Shown piece by piece: positions 1-7,091 of a DNA stretch of 20,311 bases. Each line of letters starts with the position of its first letter. Position 1 is the stretch's first letter. The translations under genes and the position numbers were made by a program. The stretch is from an uncultured Chloroflexota bacterium (lineage in GTDB: Bacteria > Chloroflexota > Anaerolineae > Anaerolineales > Villigracilaceae). The DNA is taken from NCBI GenBank assembly GCA_903837815.1, contig CAILWD010000345.1:1-20311 (forward strand), in the 5' to 3' direction. Under the pieces are notes generated by a model, which made no database searches, was not told where the DNA came from, and saw only the letters and a program-made list of their open reading frames with translations.

Positions 1-110
1 CAAGATGGGACCAGAGATGCGCTTTTGATATTTGGTCACAACGGCGGGGGCGCAGGTGCAGGCTTTTTGTGTGTCGCCCCAGAATCCGCAGGGGCAGGGG
101 TGTACACAAT
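1..110 (-). pseudogene. comM: comM/yifB 3' fragment (left copy), runs off the window
   Basis: Read on the minus strand, this stretch encodes HPCPCGFWGD, then CTCAP and AVVTKYQKRISGP. These are the conserved motifs just after the P-loop ATPase region of the YifB/ComM Mg-chelatase-like proteins. The frame is open to the window edge, so the C-terminal part should continue to the left. Upstream (above base 110) the similarity stops at once: full-length family members have a residue pair like MN before PCPCG, while here the codons read Cys-Val-His and then unrelated sequence. No N-terminal ATPase half is present. About 80 % of bases match 20051-20160, and most differences are silent (5 of about 35 residues differ). 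It is either a truncated gene or one arm of a recombination or insertion scar. Confidence 0.8.
1..110. repeat. Direct repeat, left arm (partner 20051-20160)
   Basis: Ungapped alignment by eye gives about 88 of 110 identical bases with 20051-20160 in the same orientation. Similarity ends abruptly after TGTACACAAT in both copies. The arm is part of the comM 3' fragment and probably continues beyond the left edge. Confidence 0.8.
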
Positions 111-695
111 GGACATGTTTTTCAACCTCAATTTCAGGTGAAGGTATCCTTTTGAAGGCTTTCGTGAAGAACATAACCACATGTGATCTATTTTGCTTTT
201 TGCAATTGCTACTAAAACTCATTTTTATTGGTCTAAGCATCAAGCGTTATGTCCAATAAACCGCTGCGTTTTCCTTCGAATTCGACTCTGATATTATCGA
301 AATTGCCCGATGTGAAATGCAACCTTGCATAGTATGGAGAAACTAGAGATTGCCAATGACGCGATAGGAGAAAAACGGATTTGGTACGATGCAATGATAG
401 CATCCCAAGTGGGGTTGTATAAGGGTGCTTATACGTGTATACATGATATATGCCATACTGCACAGACCCGATTGCGGTGTAAGGCGGATAATCGACAGCC
501 TTACCTTAAAGTGGTTCCAACTTTAGTAGGATTGAAGACCTGATGTCACCACCTTATCGTCAAAGAGGAGTCTTTTTAAACAGGGTGGTGACTGCTTCCA
601 AGGCGATGGGTTGGTTGAGGCGTGGACATGGTTGGTTACCGATGTTTCAGTTTAGCCTTCATCTATTATCGTTTATTGTGTGTGATCTGTTTATA
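111..695. other. Gene-poor region between comM fragment and moaA
   Basis: I see no convincing coding sequence in these roughly 585 bases. Open frames here are short, lack good ribosome sites and resemble no family I know. The region holds several dyads: GATGC/GCATC at 388-404, GTAAGGC/GCCTTAC at 479-504, and the nested hairpin at 545-592. It may be decayed sequence left by whatever event truncated comM, plus the 3' untranslated end of the moaA transcript. Confidence 0.5.
545..592. other. Nested inverted repeat downstream of moaA
   Basis: Perfect 9-bp outer arms GTCACCACC (545-553) and GGTGGTGAC (584-592) enclose 30 bases. Those bases contain a second stem, AAAGA/TCTTT (562-566 and 571-575), with loop GGAG. 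On the plus strand the inner stem is followed by a short T-run. It lies about 100 bases past the moaA stop, so it could be a late terminator, a 3'-end stabiliser or a mobile-element remnant. Function is not established. Confidence 0.4.
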
Positions 696-1691
696 TCATC
701 CCCCGATCTGGCTCATGCTGCGCTGCGAACAAGCTGGCATATATGCGAGCATCTTGTGATGCTGCGGTTTACTGAGAACGGCTTGACGATAATAATCATC
801 CAGGGACTGTCCCGAACGCACCGCTTCTCGTAAAGAAATTTCATTCGAATTATCAAGGCAGGGGCGTAATTTACCGTCGGCAGTGAGGCGCAGGCGATTA
901 CAGGTTTCGCAAAAATGCTCGCCCAGCGGCGAAATAAACCCCACCGTGCCCGATGCGCCGGGGATGCGAAACGTTCTTGACGGACCGTTCCCAATCACCG
1001 TTTGTGCCGGTTGCATATCGAACGCTGAAAGCTGAGCGTGCATCTCTTGTGTAGAAACATATCGCTCGGAGGGGGTTGGAAAACCATCGCCCCAATCCTG
1101 TGAATTCCCAATCGGCATAAGTTCGATGAAACGTATATGCCAGTCGTTTTTAATGGTCAACCTGGCAAGGGTGGGTAGTTCATCGTCGTTGAGTCCGCGC
1201 ACAATAACGGTATTCAACTTGATGGGCGCGAGATGCGCCCGTTCGGCGGCAGCAATCCCTCTCCAAACCCGGTCGATATCCCCTCCGCGGGTGATGCGTA
1301 TGAATTTTTCGCGGTCAAGCGTATCCAGGCTGATATTAACACGCTTCAAACCCGAATCCGCAAGCGGTTGCGCCAGCCGTTCGAGCAGCATTGCATTGGT
1401 TGTAAGACTTACTTCTTCGATACTCGGGATATCGGCGATTCGGTGCGCGATCTCAACAATGTGGGGATGCACCAATGGTTCGCCGCCCGTCAATCTCACG
1501 CGCTTCACTCCCCACCTTGAAGCTGTTTCGACGACCCGTAGAATTTCATCCACTGAAAGTTGCTCCGCCCTCGGCTGCCATTGCAGACCCTCCTTCGGCA
1601 TGCAATAGACACAGCGCAGATTGCAGCGATCTGTGAGAGAGATACGCAGGTATGTAATCGAACGACCGAATGGATCGATGAAGTCTTTCAC
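696..1691 (-). CDS. moaA: GTP 3',8-cyclase MoaA
   Basis: Radical SAM enzyme of the first step of molybdenum cofactor synthesis. With MoaC it converts GTP to cyclic pyranopterin monophosphate in the cytoplasm. The 331-residue product has the usual family length. The SAM-cluster motif CX3CX2C is at residues 23-30 (CNLRCVYC), followed by LTGGEPLVH. The second cluster uses Cys261, Cys264 and Cys278 (CETCNRLRL and RPCLDN), and the protein ends in the conserved Gly-Gly. The start is taken as GTG at 1691: its GTGA overlaps the tauE stop and it puts KDFIDPFGR at the N terminus as in homologues. A longer frame reaching 2075 is only antisense to tauE. Last gene of the fmdE-tauE-moaA unit. moaC, moaE, moeA and mobA are not in the window and must lie elsewhere. 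Confidence 0.95.
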   Translation of the reverse strand: MKDFIDPFGRSITYLRISLTDRCNLRCVYCMPKEGLQWQPRAEQLSVDEILRVVETASRWGVKRVRLTGGEPLVHPHIVEIAHRIADIPSIEEVSLTTNAMLLERLAQPLADSGLKRVNISLDTLDREKFIRITRGGDIDRVWRGIAAAERAHLAPIKLNTVIVRGLNDDELPTLARLTIKNDWHIRFIELMPIGNSQDWGDGFPTPSERYVSTQEMHAQLSAFDMQPAQTVIGNGPSRTFRIPGASGTVGFISPLGEHFCETCNRLRLTADGKLRPCLDNSNEISLREAVRSGQSLDDYYRQAVLSKPQHHKMLAYMPACSQRSMSQIGG

Positions 1692-2440
1692 GTGAATAAG
1701 GCGGTCAACCAATAGGTGCCGACGGCAATCGACAGAATGGTGCCCAATGCACGGCGGACGCTTGAAATTGAAAACCGGATCGCGCCCAGCCGGCTTCCGA
1801 TCAACGCCCCAGCCAGACCGAAGATCAGGAGCGAAACGCCGAACTCGCCAAAATCCAGGGTTCCGTTTGCAACGCGGCCAAACAGCCCGCTCAGTGAGTT
1901 GAGGGCGATGAACCCTCCCGCAGATGCGGCGGCTTCTTTGGCGTTCCCCCATTGCATCAGGATGATAAGCGGTGAGAGGAAGATGCCGCCGCCGATGCCG
2001 ATCATTCCCGAGAGCAGGCCAATGGCGACTCCACTGAGCAATGCGAGCCATAATGGAACCGGACGATGCTTCCAATCCGGCGCTTCGCTGATCACTGGAA
2101 CCAGAACCATGCGCAATGCAAGATAGGTCAACACTACATACAATAAAGTTGTGTAGGTCTTTTCGGTGAGTATTAAGGTGGCGCCCAGAAATGCCGCCGG
2201 GATCGAAGTCACAAGGAACGGAAGCAGCAACCGAAGTCGAAAATGACCGGCGCGCAAGTAATTCACAAACGAGATGGATGAAACAAAGATGTTCAATACC
2301 AGTGCAGTGCTCGCCATGACCGCTGCCGGAATGTCAAAAAAGTTCATCGCAGCCAGGTAGCCCGACGCGCCGCCAAAACCTGCGCTGGAATACAACATTG
2401 CGATCACGAAAACAAGAAACGAGATAAAGATGTCTGTCAT
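1688..2440 (-). CDS. TSUP/TauE-SafE family membrane transporter
   Basis: A 250-residue, very hydrophobic protein with about eight predicted membrane helices. It carries the two internal repeats typical of the TSUP (TauE/SafE, DUF81) family: SSAGFGGASGY near the N terminus and GMIGIGGGIFLSP in the second half. Characterised relatives move sulfur-containing anions such as sulfite, sulfoacetate or thiosulfate across the cytoplasmic membrane; the substrate here is unknown. Its ATG overlaps the fmdE stop (ATGA) and its TGA overlaps the moaA GTG, so the three genes are almost certainly translated together. Given the downstream dms genes, export or import of a sulfur compound tied to S-oxide respiration or cofactor sulfuration is possible, but this is inference. 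Confidence 0.88.
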   Translation of the reverse strand: MTDIFISFLVFVIAMLYSSAGFGGASGYLAAMNFFDIPAAVMASTALVLNIFVSSISFVNYLRAGHFRLRLLLPFLVTSIPAAFLGATLILTEKTYTTLLYVVLTYLALRMVLVPVISEAPDWKHRPVPLWLALLSGVAIGLLSGMIGIGGGIFLSPLIILMQWGNAKEAAASAGGFIALNSLSGLFGRVANGTLDFGEFGVSLLIFGLAGALIGSRLGAIRFSISSVRRALGTILSIAVGTYWLTALFT

Positions 2441-3042
2441 GGCTGTGAGTTCTCGAGGATGGAGAGTGAGGCCGGGATCTGATAATAGGAATATCCGGCA
2501 CAGGAGCGGCAGAGCACGATTCCCTCATGGAGGATTTCGCGTTCGTTCATGATCTCTTCGCCGCACGCTTCACACCGGACCCGGATGCCGGGTCTCGACA
2601 CGATGGACTCTATTGTCGCTTTAAGTTGGACCTCCGTCACTGTTAGCATTTCGTCGTCTGGCATGGTTTGGTAGGCTTGCATTTGAGCGAAGTAATGGCG
2701 GGATTCATCCTCGGCGTAGATGCAGGCTTTCTCACGGATATCCAATGCAGTCGCCACACGGAAGGCGCGATGAGTTTCCGTATCGATGAACGTTGCGGCG
2801 GCTTTGCCATAGTCTTCGATTCGCAGGGTACGATGACCGACGGTGCAATCTGTTGCGGCAGAAAGCCCGTTCACAAAACAACCGTCGGTTTCGGCAATGG
2901 TCAGTATCCGTTTCGAGCGCAGGTTCGGACCGAGTTGCAATGAGCCGAGTCCCCTGAGTCCGATACGGACACCGAGTATCTGGCGCGGACAGAGATGGGA
3001 ATGAAGTTTCGAAGATTTTTCGAGCAGGGGTTGAATATCCAT
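2437..3042 (-). CDS. FmdE-family protein with C-terminal zinc finger
   Basis: The 201-residue product resembles the FmdE/FwdE family (formylmethanofuran dehydrogenase subunit E domain). The N-terminal motif HSHLCP (His14, His16, Cys18) is followed by Cys55 and Cys66 in the DGCFVNG and TDCTVGH segments. A C-terminal treble-clef-like zinc site is formed by Cys157, Cys160, Cys178 and Cys181. In bacteria lacking formylmethanofuran dehydrogenase, such proteins often sit beside molybdenum- or tungsten-cofactor genes, and a metal or cofactor handling role has been proposed; the true reaction is unknown. The ATG at 3042 is preceded by GAGGA six bases away. First gene of the fmdE-tauE-moaA unit, preceded by a structured 345-bp intergenic region. 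Confidence 0.85.
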   Translation of the reverse strand: MDIQPLLEKSSKLHSHLCPRQILGVRIGLRGLGSLQLGPNLRSKRILTIAETDGCFVNGLSAATDCTVGHRTLRIEDYGKAAATFIDTETHRAFRVATALDIREKACIYAEDESRHYFAQMQAYQTMPDDEMLTVTEVQLKATIESIVSRPGIRVRCEACGEEIMNEREILHEGIVLCRSCAGYSYYQIPASLSILENSQP

Positions 3043-3077
3043 GGTCTTCCTCGAAATACCGGTTTGTCATGGAATGT

Positions 3078-3122
3078 CATGCCGGTGGACAAAAATACCG
3101 TCTCGCGAAAGGAGGCGGCATG
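3078..3122 (-). promoter_or_regulatory. Long-loop hairpin 5' of fmdE
   Basis: Perfect arms CATGCCG (3078-3084) and CGGCATG (3116-3122) enclose 31 bases. They end about 36 bases before the fmdE start, a position where a leader structure could control translation or termination. No ligand class is recognised. Confidence 0.35.
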
Positions 3123-3153
3123 GCTTAACACGCATTCTCCTTTCCAAGTCCAC

Positions 3154-3171
3154 CCCATTTACATTAATGGG
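3154..3171 (-). promoter_or_regulatory. Short hairpin in fmdE leader
   Basis: Arms CCCATT (3154-3159) and AATGGG (3166-3171) with a 6-base loop. The element is symmetric enough to be an operator half-site pair or a leader stem. No U-run follows on the minus strand, so it is not a simple terminator. Confidence 0.3.
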
Positions 3172-3279
3172 ATTTCGGGGAGGCTGTCCCGTTTCCGGTC
3201 CAACCCTTGCGCCTCGAGGGCGGCTGCCCGTTCCGTCATGACATCCGTTTTAGACCGAACAGATCGGAGCGTTGTTTAG

Positions 3280-3304
3280 GGAATGAATTTCACCAATTCA
3301 TTCC
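3280..3304. promoter_or_regulatory. Perfect 10-bp inverted repeat
   Basis: GGAATGAATT (3280-3289) and AATTCATTCC (3295-3304) pair perfectly around a 5-base spacer. The element lies about 240 bases before fmdE and 85 bases past the tatB-like gene. It has no long U-run on the minus strand. It could be a regulator-binding palindrome for the fmdE promoter or a second bidirectional terminator. Confidence 0.45.
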
Positions 3305-3353
3305 TTTGTATGATAGTGGATTTCCCCTCTTTCTACATCATCAATCTGGGGTA

Positions 3354-3387
3354 TTTTCGCCGTCACCCCAATGGGTGATGACGAAAA
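3354..3387 (-). terminator. Rho-independent terminator after tat genes
   Basis: A 15-bp stem with one G-T pair and one mismatch: 3354-3368 pairs with 3373-3387 around a 4-base loop. It starts immediately after the stop codon of the tatB-like gene. The minus-strand stem has a GC core flanked by A/T tracts, so it should end transcription of the long dms-tat unit. Confidence 0.75.
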
Positions 3388-3603
3388 TCATTTTGTCAGG
3401 TCTTTGGTGGTCTTCTGAATTTCATCGAGCACATCCAGCTCGGCTTTGAGTTCAGTGGAAAGGGAGGAAAAATAGGCTTTCATGTTCTTGACGAATTTAC
3501 CGATCTCGCGCGCCGAACGCGCCAGCCGTTCCGGTCCGAGAACGATGGCTGCCAGCAGGATGATGACGATCAGTTCATTGCCGCCGATTCCGAAAATATC
3601 CAT
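3388..3603 (-). CDS. tatB: Twin-arginine translocase TatA/TatB-family protein
   Basis: A 71-residue protein with the classic layout: short N terminus (MDIFGIGGNE), one membrane helix (about residues 10-22), the hinge VLGPERL, then an amphipathic helix and a charged tail. The GPE hinge and the longer amphipathic segment resemble TatB more than TatA, although in monoderm bacteria one TatA-type protein may do both jobs. The start ATG lies one base after the tatC stop, so it is co-translated with tatC. A strong terminator follows directly. With TatC it would form the receptor for twin-arginine substrates such as the DmsA encoded upstream. The A/B assignment is less certain than the family. Confidence 0.85.
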   Translation of the reverse strand: MDIFGIGGNELIVIILLAAIVLGPERLARSAREIGKFVKNMKAYFSSLSTELKAELDVLDEIQKTTKDLTK

Positions 3604-3604
3604 A

Positions 3605-4408
3605 TCAACCTCTGCCGATGATGGCGGCTAATAAGATGCTGATCAGGTAAAGCCCCATCAATGGAGCCATCACCAACCCCATATTGACCGGGTCGACCGT
3701 GGGCGTGACCGCCGCGGCAACGAACGCCATGCCAACAATGGCATAACGCCAGCCGCTTGCGAGTTGTTTTGCGGTGACGATTTTCATCTTGGCAAGGAAC
3801 ATGATGATCAGCGGCATTTCGAAACAAACGCCGATCCAAAACATTAGCCGGGTGATGAATTCGAAATAATTTTCAGGACGCACCTGGGTGGTGATACCCA
3901 TGAAGCCGGTCAGGAAGGGGATGGCAGCCGGGAGCATGATGAACCAGGTGAATGCAACCCCGCCTGCAAAGAGCAGGGTGGCAAACGGGACCATGATAAG
4001 CAGCCAGAGGCGTTCCCGGCCCTTTAAGCCGGGCAGGATGAACGCCATAACCTGGTATACGATGAAAGGCATTGCAAGCACAAAGCCGCCCAGGAGCGAG
4101 ACCTTCATAAAGATTGCAATGTTCTCGGTCAGCTCGATGGAGACGAGATTTGAAATGCCGCCAATGGGCGCCGCAAGATAGGAGATGATCTGTTCAGAGA
4201 AGGCGAAGCTGATGCCGGTGGCGACGATCAACGCGAAGAATGCTTTGAAGATGCGGGAACGCAACTCATTGAGATGGGCAAGGAGAGGCGCCGAGCTCTC
4301 CATCTGGACGCTGGCTTTTTTGTGGGCGCGCCCAAGCGCGCGAAAGACGCCGCGCCAGTCGCGTTTTTCCTTTTTTAGCGTGTTTACCTGTGCGTTCACT
4401 TGTGACAT
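3605..4408 (-). CDS. tatC: Sec-independent protein translocase TatC
   Basis: The 267-residue polytopic membrane protein shows TatC hallmarks. A cytoplasmic N-terminal segment carries HLNELRSRIF just before the first helix (about residues 45-54). A central loop has a FEFITRL-type stretch, and VTPTVDP lies near the last helices. Six membrane spans are expected. It recognises the twin-arginine signal and recruits TatA to export folded, cofactor-loaded proteins. The N terminus is about 30 residues longer than in E. coli and lysine/arginine rich. The ATG shares one base with the tatA stop (TAATG). Tat genes inside a molybdoenzyme cluster suggest a translocase provided together with its main cargo. 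Confidence 0.95.
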   Translation of the reverse strand: MSQVNAQVNTLKKEKRDWRGVFRALGRAHKKASVQMESSAPLLAHLNELRSRIFKAFFALIVATGISFAFSEQIISYLAAPIGGISNLVSIELTENIAIFMKVSLLGGFVLAMPFIVYQVMAFILPGLKGRERLWLLIMVPFATLLFAGGVAFTWFIMLPAAIPFLTGFMGITTQVRPENYFEFITRLMFWIGVCFEMPLIIMFLAKMKIVTAKQLASGWRYAIVGMAFVAAAVTPTVDPVNMGLVMAPLMGLYLISILLAAIIGRG

Positions 4409-4581
4409 TATCCGTTCTTATCACTGGTTTCCGCTGCTTCCTCGTCGCCTTTCAATCCCTTGCGAAAACTGGTGACGCCTTTGCCGATCTCACCGGCAAT
4501 TTTACTGATGCGCCCCACGCCGAAAAGCAGGAGCAGGATGACCAGCAGGATGATCAATTCGGGAGTGCCTAAATGAAACAT
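4408..4581 (-). CDS. tatA: Short Tat translocase subunit TatA
   Basis: A 57-residue gene that is easily missed because it is so short. The product begins MFHLGTPELIILLVILLLLF and continues with GVGRISKIAGEIGKG and an acidic tail. That is one membrane helix, a glycine hinge and an amphipathic helix, the normal TatA plan, although the usual FG-P hinge is here FGVGR. A good ribosome site (AAGGAG, about six bases upstream) precedes the ATG at 4581. The gene starts 12 bases after the radical SAM stop, so it probably continues the same transcript, and its stop overlaps the tatC start. It would form the export pore together with the TatC and TatB-like proteins. Confidence 0.9.
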   Translation of the reverse strand: MFHLGTPELIILLVILLLLFGVGRISKIAGEIGKGVTSFRKGLKGDEEAAETSDKNG

Positions 4582-4593
4582 GTTCTTTCTCCT

Positions 4594-5919
4594 TTATATA
4601 TCTTTCGACAGGCGGAAGATCCGTGGTGTCGTGACATCCACCTTGAGTTCCCGCAGGACCTGTTCGTTATCGCGGGTTTCGATTACGTGACTGGCAATGC
4701 CCACATCCACGCTCAGCTTCTTCAAGCTGGCGATCTTATCGACGTGGAACTCCAGGCTGTTCCGTTCTTCATTGAAGATATATTCGCGGTAGCCAGCCTT
4801 ATCGAATACCTGGCGAACGGATGGCACGTCTGCCCCGAAGACCTTGGCGGTCTTTAGGAAGTAATCACGCTGTGAAAAATGGATGCGTGCTGGCAGGCGC
4901 TTTCCGCTGTTTTGTTTGTAGAGCTGACCCGTGTGCTTGTTCTCCAGCGAACAATAATGCACGCCGAGCTTCAGCCCTTTTTCGAGTGCAAAGTCGAGCA
5001 GGTCAAGACAGACCAGTTCGCTGCCTGCAATGGGGAGCCCGCCCGCGTACCAATAATCGTAGAGGACTTTGAAGGGTCTGGCTTTGACTTTGTATCCCTT
5101 CTCACGGTAGGTTTCCACGTTATTGAGAGGGAAGCAAAACTCCAATAAGTTGATGCCGAAGATTCCCAATTCTTCGAGCCGCAAAAGAACATCTTTCATT
5201 TCTTCCAACGTATACGGCAGGACGGGCATTTCGACCATCACGTTCGGGATGTACTCGCGCGAAAGGGCGATGCGGTCGTAGGTGTGAGTGTGACCTTTGG
5301 CAAGGTCGTGCATGCGGATGCTGAAACGGATCTCCGACAACCCGGATTGCCGCAGGGATTTGAGAACGGCGAGGTCGATGTGATCTCCGCTTGTGTAGAG
5401 GCGGGTATGCGAATTCGGGTAAAGTTTGCGGGCCTGTTCGAAGAATTTGCACGTCTCTTCCTTATGCAGCAGGGGCTCGCCGCCCGTCAACGCGATATGC
5501 CCAAGCGCAGATTTGCCCGCCCGAGTCTCCTCGAGTTCTTTCACAACATCGCGGGTGTGTTCGCGGAAGTATTCGTAATTTTCCTGGTTGGGGTTGAAGC
5601 AGTAGAAACAGTCGCGGTGACACTTCAATGAGACGAAGAAGGTCGAACTGCCCGTGCCGGTCTGACAGGCGACGCAGGAAGGCGAGATGCGGTTGGTGTA
5701 GATGCTTTTATCGCTGTTGCGGACGGTTGCGCCTCTTTTTCTGAGAGTTTCCACTTTTTGAGCGACCAATTCCGTTGTGTCGTCAGCGTCCACTTCCAAA
5801 CCCATTGCGCGCACCTGATCCATGAAATCCTGATAGATCTGCACGTAGATGTTTGCATAATCGCGCAGGGCGGGGTTATTAATCCGGGGCAGGGTGGTCT
5901 GGGTCACATCAAAGATCAT
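4594..5919 (-). CDS. Radical SAM protein of unknown function
   Basis: The 441-residue protein carries the CX3CX2C SAM-cluster motif at residues 100-107 (CHRDCFYC) and an LTGGEPLLH segment. An extra CX2C pair lies just before it (residues 82 and 85, SCVAC), and the second half holds further cysteines. It is unlike MoaA and I cannot name its reaction. The start is taken as ATG at 5919, which overlaps the stop of the ferredoxin gene (ATGA); the frame is open 39 codons further, but that part lies inside the ferredoxin gene. The direct coupling to a multi-cluster ferredoxin, plus TorD and Tat neighbours, suggests a maturation enzyme for the reductase or its cofactor, with the ferredoxin as electron donor. 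An unrelated role in anaerobic metabolism remains possible. Confidence 0.85.
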   Translation of the reverse strand: MIFDVTQTTLPRINNPALRDYANIYVQIYQDFMDQVRAMGLEVDADDTTELVAQKVETLRKRGATVRNSDKSIYTNRISPSCVACQTGTGSSTFFVSLKCHRDCFYCFNPNQENYEYFREHTRDVVKELEETRAGKSALGHIALTGGEPLLHKEETCKFFEQARKLYPNSHTRLYTSGDHIDLAVLKSLRQSGLSEIRFSIRMHDLAKGHTHTYDRIALSREYIPNVMVEMPVLPYTLEEMKDVLLRLEELGIFGINLLEFCFPLNNVETYREKGYKVKARPFKVLYDYWYAGGLPIAGSELVCLDLLDFALEKGLKLGVHYCSLENKHTGQLYKQNSGKRLPARIHFSQRDYFLKTAKVFGADVPSVRQVFDKAGYREYIFNEERNSLEFHVDKIASLKKLSVDVGIASHVIETRDNEQVLRELKVDVTTPRIFRLSKDI

Positions 5920-7091
5920 GAGCGCGATCCTTTTATGATTTTCTTCGGCATAAAAGACCCGAACGGATGCGTGCGCCGGTATTCGCACAGGGAGCATAAT
6001 TTCACGCCCTCCCGCGCCGCCATCCATGATTTGCATCGCTCACACTGGACCAGGGACCCGGATGCAACGACCTGTGACTCTTCTTCACCGAAGACTTGTT
6101 GAAAAGCGGGCTCATGATCGAGTGAGATCGCATCGGGTAGGCAGATGTGATCGCAAAGATCGCACCCGATGCAATTTTTCGGCGAGAAAGTAAGAGAAAA
6201 TGTCGCTTCGTCATTGTTCTTTTCGAATCGTAATGCAGAGCTGGGGCAGGCGCGCCCGCATGTCCCACATGCGGTACATGCCTCTGAAATTGTGAGGGTG
6301 GCGAAGCCGAATCCATCAAGGGTGATGGTCGACGAGCTTTCAAGTCGATTCGATAACGTGGAGTTCATTCGCAATCGATCACGCCCCGGTTGGCGCCCTG
6401 AAGCGATGCCTCCCTTTTCCATGGCGCGCGCGAGGGCGATCTGTCCTTGCTTCGCCATCATGCGGAAGAGATCGCGGCGGGAGAGCGGCGGATTCTTCGC
6501 GTTCCAGAGAGTGCGTTCCACCGGCGATTGAATCTCATCCACGCATTCGATTGCAGAATCATCCTGCCATGCGGAAGTGAAACGGGCGGCATGCCCGGCT
6601 TGGGAGTGAATCTCAGAGTGAAGCGAATGCCACTTACAGTCCACACAGGTTTCGGCGCGGAGGGTGAGGCGTTTGATCCCAAGGTTCGAGAGGGTCAATA
6701 ATGCGCCGGTTCCCAAACTTGCAAGGCATCCTTGAATTTGAATCCCGATGGCTTCGGGGCTTGTCCCAGTTTCAGGGTGAGGATGGAGTCCGCAAAGCAG
6801 TTCGACCGGCTGGTCTTCGACATGCGCGGCGCAGGTCAACAAGTCTGCAACATCATCGTCCGCGTGGAAGGCGCCCACGGGGCAAACGGGCAGGCATGCC
6901 ATGCAGGATTCGCAAATTTCAGAATTGAGTGTGGGGGGCTTGCCGCCTGCAATTGCCTGAACGGGACAAATATCGAAACACGCCGCGCAATCCGAAAGCT
7001 GGTCCTGCGCGTGCAGGCAGCGTTTCGATTCGAGGGTGATCTCCGAGCGGTCGATTGCGGCGAACCGCTCGGCGGCGTTCAACAGACTCAC
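5916..7091 (-). CDS. Multi-cluster 4Fe-4S ferredoxin-like protein
   Basis: A 391-residue soluble protein with two dicluster regions. The N-terminal one has CAACFDICP (residues 35-43) and CESCMACLPVCP (60-71). The C-terminal one has CTACGTCGRACP (272-282) and CIGCDLCDHICLP (307-319). Cys350/353 and Cys366/369 form a likely zinc or rubredoxin-like knuckle near the end. The middle contains SRRDLFRMM at about 204-212, a twin-arginine-like string that is internal and so not an export signal. The GTG start at 7091 overlaps the torD stop (GTGA). No membrane helix is seen. It is best read as a cytoplasmic electron carrier for the overlapping radical SAM gene, or as a NapF-like helper in molybdoenzyme assembly. 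Confidence 0.85.
   Translation of the reverse strand: MSLLNAAERFAAIDRSEITLESKRCLHAQDQLSDCAACFDICPVQAIAGGKPPTLNSEICESCMACLPVCPVGAFHADDDVADLLTCAAHVEDQPVELLCGLHPHPETGTSPEAIGIQIQGCLASLGTGALLTLSNLGIKRLTLRAETCVDCKWHSLHSEIHSQAGHAARFTSAWQDDSAIECVDEIQSPVERTLWNAKNPPLSRRDLFRMMAKQGQIALARAMEKGGIASGRQPGRDRLRMNSTLSNRLESSSTITLDGFGFATLTISEACTACGTCGRACPSSALRFEKNNDEATFSLTFSPKNCIGCDLCDHICLPDAISLDHEPAFQQVFGEEESQVVASGSLVQCERCKSWMAAREGVKLCSLCEYRRTHPFGSFMPKKIIKGSRS

Larger units (their letters stand above)
3043..3353 (-). other. Structured 5' region upstream of fmdE-tauE-moaA
   Basis: About 310 bases without a supported gene between fmdE and the tat terminator. Read in the fmdE direction it contains three clean dyads (3280-3304, 3154-3171, 3078-3122) in series before the start codon. 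An AAGGAG sequence near 3135 is not placed well for any conserved reading frame. The spacing suggests a long leader RNA or operator region for a cofactor operon. I could not match it to the molybdenum cofactor riboswitch consensus from memory and do not claim that. No convincing -35/-10 pair was found. Confidence 0.45.

Noticed and set aside
1692..2075. A long N-terminal extension of MoaA in the same open frame (459 residues in total)
   Set aside because: The extra part runs through the tauE gene on the same strand in another frame, has no family similarity and is arginine-rich; the GTG at 1691 gives the normal MoaA length and an overlapping start.
3075..3140. A short leader peptide starting behind AAGGAG near 3135
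   Set aside because: The ATG is only one base from the ribosome site and the 22-residue product has no regulatory codon run or recognisable feature.
5920..6036. 39-codon upstream extension of the radical SAM gene
   Set aside because: It lies entirely inside the ferredoxin coding region; the ATG at 5919 overlapping the ferredoxin stop is the better start.
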